Positions 1 through 7,596 of a stretch of DNA of 9,548 nucleotides are shown here, piece by piece. The stretch spans positions 1 through 9,548 of the forward strand of contig JAEWME010000204.1 in NCBI GenBank assembly GCA_023393265.1. The letters run 5' to 3'. The translations under genes were made by a program, and so were the position numbers. This stretch comes from Bacteroidota bacterium. GTDB taxonomy: Bacteria > Bacteroidota > Bacteroidia > Bacteroidales > Prolixibacteraceae. The first letter of the stretch is position 1. The number at the start of each line of letters is the position of its first letter. Below the pieces are notes generated by a model, which worked only from the letters and a program-made list of their open reading frames with translations, had not been told where the DNA came from and ran no database searches.

Positions 1-1214
<1,214 letters not shown>

Positions 1215-1651
1215 GTTTTTGGTTTTTATTATTCCAGGATATAAAACTTTCCAAAAGTCAAACTATTTAACAAAGCCTTTCCTGTTTTGTTTTTCGAACG
1301 CAGCCTAATATATTAAAAAATCTTAGACGAAATATACTGTTTGGAATGGGATTTTAAATAGTGTGTTTCTATTAAAGATGAGGTAAAACTTATCCTTCTG
1401 AAAATAATCAATCTGTTTGAGGTCCCTTTATTTTGTTCGTCAGACGACTGACAAATCTCAGTTTGACCCTTGAATTCTGGTATCGATCGGTTATTTCTTC
1501 GAAACAACTTTTCGTTGAACTCCGTGAGTTCTTAACGGCACTGGTTTTCGTTTGTTAATTTTTGCAAATGACAATTAATCAGGCCAATTGAATCCAAACT
1601 ATTTTAAACAGATGCTCGTTTAAAATATCAGACTAATTACTCTTTTATTTC
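1215..1651. other. 437-bp gene-free divergent region between acn and the redox pair
   Basis: No gene can be supported here. It separates the divergent starts of aconitase (minus) and the TlpA-like gene (plus), so it should hold both promoters, but I see no clean TAnnTTTG -7 element with a partner at the right distance for either gene. A short inverted repeat, GTCAG-ACGA-CTGAC, lies at 1439-1452. A 64-codon minus-strand open frame at 1313-1507 has no ribosome binding signal and a composition that resembles no protein I know; I treat it as chance. No tRNA-like cloverleaf was noticed by eye. Confidence 0.6.
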
Positions 1652-2149
1652 ATGAAATATTTTGTATTATTTGGATTGATCGTCATTGGGGTTCACGTTG
1701 CCAGCGGAAGGACTCCGGAACAGAAGCCAATTAAGGTGATGAATTTCGACCAGTTACAGCCCTATTTAAAATTTAAAAATGATACCGTTTACCTGGTTAA
1801 CTTTTGGGCAACATGGTGTGCTCCTTGTGTTGCCGAATTGCCTGCCATCGGTGAAGTTGAGAAGAAATATGCCGGTAAGAAGTTTAAGGTTCTTTTGGTG
1901 AGCCTCGATGTTCCCGGGCAACTGGATTCGCGTCTCAAACCGTTTGTCCAATCAAGAAAAATTAATTCTGAAGTAATTCTGCTGAACGATCCCAATCAAA
2001 ATCGCTGGATTGATCTGGTTGATAAAGATTGGTCAGGAGAAATTCCTTTTACGGTTATTTACAGTAGAAATTTCCGCGAAACCTATAACAAGTCTTTTAC
2101 TTTCAATACACTCGATTCTATTATTAACCAAAAAATTAAGACGCCATGA
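1652..2149 (+). CDS. TlpA/ResA-like exported thioredoxin-fold protein (WCAPC)
   Basis: A 165-residue thiol-disulfide oxidoreductase of the TlpA/ResA/thioredoxin superfamily. Residues 1-19 form a hydrophobic N-terminal segment ending in a small-residue stretch (VASG), consistent with a Sec signal peptide or a single membrane anchor; there is no lipobox cysteine. The redox motif is W55-C56-A57-P58-C59, preceded by the typical beta strand YLVNFWAT. P132 in EIPFTVIY is the expected cis-proline facing the active site. Such proteins usually reduce or shuffle disulfides in the periplasm, for example in cytochrome c maturation, but no cytochrome biogenesis gene is nearby, so the partner is unknown. 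The stop overlaps the next start as ATGA, so the two proteins are probably made together. The start lacks a Shine-Dalgarno. The fold assignment is secure; the specific role is not. Confidence 0.88.
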   Translation: MKYFVLFGLIVIGVHVASGRTPEQKPIKVMNFDQLQPYLKFKNDTVYLVNFWATWCAPCVAELPAIGEVEKKYAGKKFKVLLVSLDVPGQLDSRLKPFVQSRKINSEVILLNDPNQNRWIDLVDKDWSGEIPFTVIYSRNFRETYNKSFTFNTLDSIINQKIKTP

Positions 2150-2751
2150 AACTCAAATCATTTTTTATAACACTATTAGTACTGGGCGCCTCGTCAGTTT
2201 TTGCCGGAGGTTATTTAGTTGGCGATAACGCGTCGGACTTTAAATTGAAAAACATCGATCAGAAGTTTGTCTCGCTAAGCGATTATCCAAATGCCAAAGG
2301 TTTTGTTGTGGTTTTTACCTGCAATGGATGCCCTTATGCACAGGCTTATCAGCAGCGGCTGGTTGAAATTGATAAAAAATACAAACCGCTGGGTTATCCT
2401 GTGATTGCCATTAATCCAAACGATCCCGGAATGGCTCCGGCCGATTCGTATGACAAAATGGTCTCGGTAGCCAAAGAAGTTGGTTTTACTTTTCCCTACC
2501 TGATTGACGAAAAACAAGAAGTTTACAAAAAGTATGGTGCGACAAAAACGCCGCATGTATTTGTACTTCAGAAAAAAGGCAATGATTTGGTGGTTGAATA
2601 CATTGGTGCAATCGATGATAATTACCAGGATGCAACCAAGGTGACATCGCCGTTTTTAGCCAGTGCATTGGATGCATTAATCGAAGGAAAAACACCTGAA
2701 CCTGCAACCACCAAGGCAATTGGTTGCGGAATTAAGGATAAAAATAAATGA
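2146..2751 (+). CDS. Exported peroxiredoxin-like/thioredoxin family protein (CNGC motif, PRX_like1 type)
   Basis: A 201-residue AhpC/TSA-like redoxin with a clear signal peptide (MKLKSFFITLLVLGASSVFA, cleavage probably after A20), so it should be periplasmic. The redox centre is C59-N-G-C62 in VFTCNGCPYAQAY, where related proteins commonly have CNxCPY. The middle part (GYPVIAINPNDP, FTFPYLIDE, YGATKTPHVFVL, YIGAIDDNYQD) and the C-terminal AIGCGIK tail with C194 are hallmarks of this peroxiredoxin-like family (cd02969 group). Its biochemical activity is poorly defined; thiol reductase or peroxide/thiol handling are both possible. It starts inside the stop codon of the TlpA-like gene, implying translational coupling and perhaps a functional relay. 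A strong terminator follows 23 bp after its stop, so the pair forms a two-gene operon. Confidence 0.88.
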   Translation: MKLKSFFITLLVLGASSVFAGGYLVGDNASDFKLKNIDQKFVSLSDYPNAKGFVVVFTCNGCPYAQAYQQRLVEIDKKYKPLGYPVIAINPNDPGMAPADSYDKMVSVAKEVGFTFPYLIDEKQEVYKKYGATKTPHVFVLQKKGNDLVVEYIGAIDDNYQDATKVTSPFLASALDALIEGKTPEPATTKAIGCGIKDKNK

Positions 2752-2774
2752 CACGGTTGTCAAATTTTATTGAG

Positions 2775-2812
2775 AAATGGGGAGGACAAATAGCTGTCCT
2801 CCCCATTTTTTT
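2775..2812 (+). terminator. Rho-independent terminator of the redox operon
   Basis: A perfect inverted repeat, AAATGGGGAGGACA (2775-2788) and TGTCCTCCCCATTT (2795-2809 region), encloses a 6-nt loop and runs into a T tract ending at 2812. The GC-rich core of 12 pairs followed by seven Ts is a textbook intrinsic terminator for the plus strand. The T tract overlaps the stop codon of the convergent ornithine carbamoyltransferase gene (2811-2813). Read from the minus strand, the hairpin is followed only by TTTCTC, so it would be a weaker terminator for that gene. Confidence 0.9.
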
Positions 2813-3809
2813 AGTCAATCGTGGCAACCATTACAGCTTTTATGGTATGCAGGCGGTTTTCGGCCTGATCGAAAACGATCGATGCTTCGCTTTCAAATAC
2901 TTCTTCGGTGACTTCAATTCCGTCGAGACCAAATTTCCTGAAAATATCTTCACCCACCTTCGTTTCCCGGTTGTGAAACGCTGGCAGACAATGCAGAAAT
3001 TTCACTTTGGGATTATCTGTCAGCTCCATCGCTTTTTTATTTACCTGGTAGGGCAGCAACAATTTGATTCGCTCTTCCCACACCGATTCTGGTTCGCCCA
3101 TCGATACCCAAACGTCGGTGTACAAAAAGTCACAATCTTTCACGGCTTCTTCCAGATTTTCAGTCACCAGTATTCTGGCGCCGGTTTCTTTTGCGATTGC
3201 CTGACAGGTTTGCTGTAATTCGGGTGAAGGCTGGCATCCGGCGGGAGCTGCGGCACGGAAATCCATTCCAAGTTTGGCAGCGCCAACCATCAGCGAATTT
3301 CCCATGTTGTTGCGGGCGTCGCCGAGGTAGCAGAATTTTATTTCGTTGAGCGGCTTATCTGAATGCTCTTTCATGGTCAGCATATCTGCCAAAATCTGTG
3401 TTGGGTGAAATTCGTCGGTCAGCCCGTTCCAGACAGGAACTCCAGCATACTCGGCAAGTTCTTCTACAATGCTTTGAGCAAAACCGCGGTACTGGATTCC
3501 ATCGTACATCCGTCCCAATACGCGGGCGGTATCTTTAATCGACTCCTTATGTCCGATTTGCGATCCGGAGGGACCTAGATAAGTGGCATGAGCGCCCTGA
3601 TCAAATGCTGCAACTTCGAACGCACAACGTGTGCGGGTTGAGCTTTTCTCGAAAATCAGCGCGATATTTTTACCAAAGAGCATTTGCTCTTCCAGCCCGT
3701 TTGCTTTTGCTTTTTTCAATCGGGCAGCCAGATCGATCAGATAAACAATTTCTTCCGGAGTGAAGTCGAGTAATTTCAGAAAATGACGTCTTTTTAAATT
3801 GATTTCCAT
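2811..3809 (-). CDS. arcB: Ornithine carbamoyltransferase, probably catabolic
   Basis: A cytoplasmic enzyme of 332 residues (family about 330-336) catalysing ornithine + carbamoyl phosphate = citrulline + phosphate. The carbamoyl phosphate site is SSTRTR (56-61), with HPTQ (135-138). The ornithine side shows DVWVSMGE (232-239), whose SMG loop is diagnostic of true OTCases, and HCLPAFHNRET (273-283), which contains the catalytic cysteine C274. The SMG loop argues against the N-acetyl- or N-succinylornithine carbamoyltransferases used for arginine synthesis in many Bacteroidota, and against putrescine carbamoyltransferase. It lies 78 bp downstream of carbamate kinase on the same strand, which suggests the citrulline-degrading direction and is why I use arcB; if the cell uses it for synthesis, argF would be the name. 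The start at 3809 has an AT-rich leader without Shine-Dalgarno. Confidence 0.92.
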   Translation of the reverse strand: MEINLKRRHFLKLLDFTPEEIVYLIDLAARLKKAKANGLEEQMLFGKNIALIFEKSSTRTRCAFEVAAFDQGAHATYLGPSGSQIGHKESIKDTARVLGRMYDGIQYRGFAQSIVEELAEYAGVPVWNGLTDEFHPTQILADMLTMKEHSDKPLNEIKFCYLGDARNNMGNSLMVGAAKLGMDFRAAAPAGCQPSPELQQTCQAIAKETGARILVTENLEEAVKDCDFLYTDVWVSMGEPESVWEERIKLLLPYQVNKKAMELTDNPKVKFLHCLPAFHNRETKVGEDIFRKFGLDGIEVTEEVFESEASIVFDQAENRLHTIKAVMVATID

Positions 3810-3887
3810 ATCTTTTTAAATGAAGAATTTTGAATTATAAATGCTTTATTTTTTACTTGAAACATGTATCCTGAAGCTTGAAACTTT
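3810..3887. repeat. Low-complexity spacer with paired CTTGAAAC direct repeats
   Basis: This 78-bp gap between the carbamate kinase stop and the ornithine carbamoyltransferase start contains CTTGAAAC at 3856-3863 and again at 3877-3884, 21 bp apart, plus the related AAGAATTTTGAATTATAAA at 3824-3842. Similar degenerate GAA/TTC-rich spacers are common between Bacteroidota genes. No hairpin strong enough to be a terminator is visible, so read-through from arcC into arcB is plausible. It could be a remnant of a small repeat family or chance AT-rich sequence. Confidence 0.4.
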
Positions 3888-4841
3888 TCAATCATATTCC
3901 ATCGTAATTTTCGAACCATACGATTTGTCTTCCAGCTTCTTTGCTTCGGTGATAACACTTTTGTCGCCACCGTTTTTAATAAAGTACAAACAGGCTTTGA
4001 TTTTAGGTGCCATTGTTCCTTCAGCAAAAGTTCCAGATTCCAGATATTTAACGGTGTCGGCGTAGTTCAGGAATTCGAGTTTTTCCTGGGTTGGTTTCCC
4101 AAAATCTTTGTAAATGAACGAAACATCGGTCAGGATATAAAATTCGTTGGCTTTGATTTGAGAGGCCAGCAACGCCGAAGCAAGGTCTTTGTCGATGACA
4201 GCGTCGAGCGTTCGCAGGTCGCCGTTTTCGTCGTAGTAAACCGGAATGCCACCTCCGCCGGCAGCAATAACAATATTTCCGGCCCGAACCAGGCTCTCAA
4301 TGGTTTCGCGGTTAATGATGTCGATTGGTTGCGGCGACGGAACCATTCGGCGCCAGCCACCGTGTGTTTTCGACGATGGTTTAAAAATCCATCCTTTCTC
4401 TTCCTTAAGTTTCTTTGCTTCTTCTTCCGGGTAAATTTTTCCAATTCCTTTTGTTGGGTTGCTAAAAGCGGGGTCGTCGGGATGAACGGTTGTCATGGAA
4501 ACCATCGTGATTACATTTTTCTTTATCCCGTGTTTTTTCAACACATTGCGAAGCATTCGCTCAATCATGTACCCGATTCCTCCCTGCGAGTCGGCCACAC
4601 AAATATCAAGTGGCATCGGTGCGATGTTATAAACCTGGCTTCCGGCATCGTTGCGCATCAGGATATTTCCAACCTGCGGCCCGTTTCCATGCGTGATCAC
4701 CAGTTCGAATCCTGCATTCAGCAGAAATATCAGATTCTCAAGTGTATCCGTCGTGTTTGTTTCCTGTTGTTCGATGGTCCCTATTTCGTTTTCGCGCAGC
4801 AGCGCATTTCCTCCCAGGGCTACAACCGCAATTTTTTTCAT
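3888..4841 (-). CDS. arcC: Carbamate kinase
   Basis: A cytoplasmic enzyme of 317 residues (family about 300-320) of the amino-acid kinase fold that makes ATP from carbamoyl phosphate and ADP, releasing carbamate that decays to CO2 and ammonia. Motifs in order: VALGGNALL (7-15), THGNGPQVGN (50-59), the insert region FKPSSKTHGGWRRMVPSPQP (153-172), AAGGGGIPV (193-201), AVIDKDLASALLA (214-226), LTDV (237-240) and GTMAPKIKA (275-283). These match carbamate kinase rather than acetylglutamate or aspartate kinase. It is the first gene of a likely two-gene unit with ornithine carbamoyltransferase. The start codon is preceded by a T-run with no Shine-Dalgarno, and a -7-like element lies about 50 bp upstream. 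No arginine or agmatine deiminase is present in the window, so the source of citrulline is not visible. Confidence 0.94.
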   Translation of the reverse strand: MKKIAVVALGGNALLRENEIGTIEQQETNTTDTLENLIFLLNAGFELVITHGNGPQVGNILMRNDAGSQVYNIAPMPLDICVADSQGGIGYMIERMLRNVLKKHGIKKNVITMVSMTTVHPDDPAFSNPTKGIGKIYPEEEAKKLKEEKGWIFKPSSKTHGGWRRMVPSPQPIDIINRETIESLVRAGNIVIAAGGGGIPVYYDENGDLRTLDAVIDKDLASALLASQIKANEFYILTDVSFIYKDFGKPTQEKLEFLNYADTVKYLESGTFAEGTMAPKIKACLYFIKNGGDKSVITEAKKLEDKSYGSKITMEYD

Positions 4842-4889
4842 AAAAAAACCGAATTGTTATAATTACAGAATGTTAAATGACAACCCGAA

Positions 4890-4897
4890 CAAACTTA
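4890..4897 (-). promoter_or_regulatory. Candidate -7 promoter element for arcC-arcB
   Basis: Read on the minus strand this is TAAGTTTG, a full match to the Bacteroidota TAnnTTTG -7 element, 48 bp from the arcC start codon. Transcription would begin near 4883, giving a leader of roughly 40 nt. I see no TTTG -33 element at the usual 19-21 bp upstream, so the match is suggestive only. Confidence 0.4.
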
Positions 4898-5030
4898 AAA
4901 AAACAAACGAATTATAAGCATGATCAAAGCGTGAAGTGAAGATAGAAATCAATGCTTTAAAACAGTCCCGGCGCTATGTCGAAACGAATAAAAGTTGAAT
5001 AATCTTTTGTTTCACGAGTTGAAATATTTG

Positions 5031-5043
5031 TAACGAATCGTTA
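5031..5043. promoter_or_regulatory. 13-bp palindrome TAACGA-A-TCGTTA upstream of ftsK, possible operator
   Basis: A perfect 6-bp inverted repeat around one base. The half-site TCGTTA occurs again at 5072-5077, overlapping the proposed ftsK -7 element, 34 bp further on. A second short inverted repeat, TTTCA-N5-TGAAA, lies at 5010-5024. The location between divergent genes fits a regulator site, but no regulator gene is nearby and one such palindrome in a region this size is not rare by chance. Confidence 0.3.
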
Positions 5044-5075
5044 GTACTGTAAAATATAAAATAGTCAAATTTCGT

Positions 5076-5083
5076 TAACTTTG
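5076..5083 (+). promoter_or_regulatory. Candidate -7 promoter element for ftsK-lolA
   Basis: TAACTTTG is a full match to the Bacteroidota TAnnTTTG -7 element and lies 18 bp before the ATG at 5102. Transcription would start near 5090, leaving a leader of about 12 nt. No clear TTTG -33 element is seen 19-21 bp upstream; the region there is AAAATATAAA. The element overlaps an in-frame TTG at 5081, which argues against that codon being the translation start. Confidence 0.5.
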
Positions 5084-5101
5084 CGCACGAATATCAAGCG
5101 A

Positions 5102-7576
5102 ATGGCAAAGAAAGTAAAGAAACCGGCTAAGGCAGCAAAACCTTCACAACCCCCTAAACCCTGGGGAATTGTACGTTTTTTCAAAAGTAATCAGTTTAAA
5201 TACACGCTCGGACTTTTCCTGATTATCCTGAGTGGATACATGGCGGTAGCGTTCGTCTCCTATGTTTTTTCTGGAGCTTCCGATCATGCCAAACTGGATA
5301 TGTCTTTTTCTGAGTTTATCGATCCGTCTGTTCAGGTTGGAAATATTGCAGGTAAGGGAGGTGCTTTTCTTGCCGAGCAGTTTATCAACCTGGGTTTTGG
5401 CTTCCCTTCGTTTTTCTTTGTCGCTATTCTTTTCGTTGCAGCCCTCAATTTATTTGGTTACAAAGGCATCCGTTTTTTCAAAACGCTGGTGTTTTCGCTG
5501 GTTTGGATGCTGTGGTTCTCCATCGCATTTGGCCTTGCTTTGACCGATGCTGCCGGAAATCAGTTTTTGTATGTCGGCGGAATGTACGGATTTATTTTGT
5601 CGAGCCTGCTATCGTCCCTTCTGGGAACAATTGGGGCAGCGCTCATTCTCGTATTTCTGCTTTTTATTTTGCTGGTTGTAACATTTCGGCAATTCATACC
5701 CTGGTTAACTGAATTGCTGGCTAAAAAAGACAAAGAGCCGGAAGTTGCGTCTGAATTGTCGGATGTACCGGAAGGCGCTGTTGCTGAAAGCCCGCTTCAG
5801 GATATTGAAGATCCGGCAATTTCCAAAGTGATCACTGAAAACGACCAGGTGAAAGCCATTTTTGATCCTGATTCGCATGAAGAAAATGATGATGATTTTG
5901 AGGTGGAAAATACCATTTCGGGAAAATCGGTGGAAATGAGCATCGAAGATATGCTTTTCGATCAGGAACCTAAGCAGCCGGAGGTTAAAGCTAAAAAAAC
6001 CGAACCGGAGCTGCATGTAAATGAGCCAATTGTGGAAGAACATGCTGATGACGAAGAAATGCCGGCGCTGGAAGACTATGATCCGACCCTTGATCTCTCG
6101 TCGTATAAATATCCAACAGTCGATTTACTTGACGATCATGCTTCTGGTAATGCAGAGGTGAGCAACGAAGAATTAATTTCGAACAAAAACAAAATCGTTG
6201 AAACCCTGCGTCATTATAAAATCGAGATTACCAAAATCAGGGCGACCATCGGGCCAACAATTACCCTGTATGAGATTGTTCCTGCTCCAGGTATTCGAAT
6301 TGCAAAGATTAAAAACCTGGAAGACGATATTGCGCTAAGCCTTTCGGCGCTGGGTATTCGTATTATTGCGCCGATTCCCGGACGTGGTACTATCGGGATC
6401 GAGGTCCCAAATCAAAAGCCGGAAATTGTATCGATGCGTTCGATTATTGGTTCGAAGAAATTTCAGGAGTCGAATGCTGAATTGCCCATCGCACTTGGAA
6501 AAACCATTTCGAATGAAACATTTATGGTCGATTTGACCAAGATGCCGCACATCCTTGTTGCCGGTGCTACTGGGCAAGGTAAGTCGGTTGGTTTGAATGC
6601 CATCATTACCTCGCTGCTCTATAAAAAGCACCCGTCGCAGTTGAAGTTCGTACTGGTCGATCCGAAGAAAGTTGAACTGAACCTATATTCCTCGCTTGAA
6701 AAGCACTTTCTGGCTAAAATGCCTGATGAGGAAGAAGCTATTATTACTGATATTCAGAAAGTGAAAAATACACTGAATTCAGTTAATATTGAGATGGATA
6801 CACGCTATGACCTCCTGAAGAAAGCGCACGTCAGGAATATTACCGAATACAATGCCAAATTTATTGGTCGAAGGTTAAATCCGGAGAAAGGGCACCGGTT
6901 TCTTCCTTACATTGTCGTAGTTGTCGACGAGTTTGCCGACCTGATTATGACAGCCGGAAAAGAAATTGAATTGCCGATTGCCCGTATTGCCCAGTTGGCC
7001 CGCGCGGTAGGAATTCACATGGTAATTGCCACGCAACGTCCTTCCATTAACATTATCACCGGCGTTATCAAAGCAAACTTCCCAACACGTATCGCTTTCA
7101 AAGTTGCTTCTATGATCGACTCACGCACGATTCTGGATACACCTGGCGCCAACCAGTTGATTGGTAAGGGAGATATGCTCGTTTCGAGTGGCAGCACGAT
7201 GACCCGTGTCCAATGTGCATTTGTTGACACGCCTGAAGTGGAGCGAATCTGTGAATTTGTTGCTGCGCAAAAAGGCTACCAAACAGCGTTTTTGTTGCCT
7301 GATTATGTTGGGGAAGGTGAGTCTGGTGCCGTTGAAGCTGATTTGGCAAACCGGGACGAAATGTTTGATGATGCGGCCAGGTTGATTGTCGTCAACCAGG
7401 TGGGATCGACTTCCATGATCCAGCGAAAATTCTCGATTGGATACAATCGCGCAGGCAGAATTATGGACCAACTCGAAGCGGCCGGAATCGTTGGTCCGAG
7501 CGAAGGAAGCAAAGCACGTCAGGTCTTAATTCAGGACGAATATACTTTGGAACAATTATTGAATGGATTGAAATAG
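5102..7576 (+). CDS. ftsK: DNA translocase FtsK/SpoIIIE
   Basis: A septal membrane ATPase that pumps chromosomal DNA and helps resolve chromosome dimers at division. From the ATG it has 824 residues. After a Lys/Pro-rich cytoplasmic tail (1-30) come about four membrane helices (near 34-56, 101-119, 128-148 and 173-195), then an acidic linker of about 150 residues (207-353), then the motor. The motor has GATGQGKS Walker A (488-495), IVVVVDEFADL with Walker B D609-E610, and a conserved ATQRPSINIITGVIKANFPTRIAFKV stretch around 645-670. The C-terminal winged-helix gamma domain (about 755-824; QRKFSIGYNRAGRIMDQLE) reads DNA orientation sequences. The total resembles SpoIIIE (about 790) more than E. 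coli FtsK (1329, long linker). I chose ATG 5102 over the in-frame TTG 5081 because the latter sits inside the likely promoter. lolA follows after 20 bp. Confidence 0.96.
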   Translation: MAKKVKKPAKAAKPSQPPKPWGIVRFFKSNQFKYTLGLFLIILSGYMAVAFVSYVFSGASDHAKLDMSFSEFIDPSVQVGNIAGKGGAFLAEQFINLGFGFPSFFFVAILFVAALNLFGYKGIRFFKTLVFSLVWMLWFSIAFGLALTDAAGNQFLYVGGMYGFILSSLLSSLLGTIGAALILVFLLFILLVVTFRQFIPWLTELLAKKDKEPEVASELSDVPEGAVAESPLQDIEDPAISKVITENDQVKAIFDPDSHEENDDDFEVENTISGKSVEMSIEDMLFDQEPKQPEVKAKKTEPELHVNEPIVEEHADDEEMPALEDYDPTLDLSSYKYPTVDLLDDHASGNAEVSNEELISNKNKIVETLRHYKIEITKIRATIGPTITLYEIVPAPGIRIAKIKNLEDDIALSLSALGIRIIAPIPGRGTIGIEVPNQKPEIVSMRSIIGSKKFQESNAELPIALGKTISNETFMVDLTKMPHILVAGATGQGKSVGLNAIITSLLYKKHPSQLKFVLVDPKKVELNLYSSLEKHFLAKMPDEEEAIITDIQKVKNTLNSVNIEMDTRYDLLKKAHVRNITEYNAKFIGRRLNPEKGHRFLPYIVVVVDEFADLIMTAGKEIELPIARIAQLARAVGIHMVIATQRPSINIITGVIKANFPTRIAFKVASMIDSRTILDTPGANQLIGKGDMLVSSGSTMTRVQCAFVDTPEVERICEFVAAQKGYQTAFLLPDYVGEGESGAVEADLANRDEMFDDAARLIVVNQVGSTSMIQRKFSIGYNRAGRIMDQLEAAGIVGPSEGSKARQVLIQDEYTLEQLLNGLK

Positions 7577-7596
7577 AACTCAAAAAAACAGAAAGA

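Noticed and set aside
1313..1507. A 64-codon minus-strand open frame in the acn upstream gap.
   Set aside because: No promoter or ribosome binding signal, Ser/Ile/Arg-rich random-looking composition and no recognisable domain.
2748..3218. A 156-codon plus-strand open frame that begins with ATGA overlapping the stop of the CNGC redoxin, looking like a third coupled gene.
   Set aside because: It runs through the terminator hairpin and lies wholly antisense to the well-supported ornithine carbamoyltransferase; its composition (rich in Phe, His, Gln) is typical of an antisense shadow.
3810..3887. The repeats between arcC and arcB as a CRISPR-like array.
   Set aside because: Only two 8-bp copies are present, with no spacer-repeat regularity and no cas genes in the window.
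4158..4862. A 234-codon plus-strand open frame across the carbamate kinase gene.
   Set aside because: It is antisense to arcC, whose family motifs are continuous along the whole length; the translated sequence resembles no protein family I know.
5081..5101. TTG at 5081 as the ftsK start, adding seven residues.
   Set aside because: The codon is within the TAACTTTG promoter match, and ATG 5102 gives a normal FtsK N-terminus.
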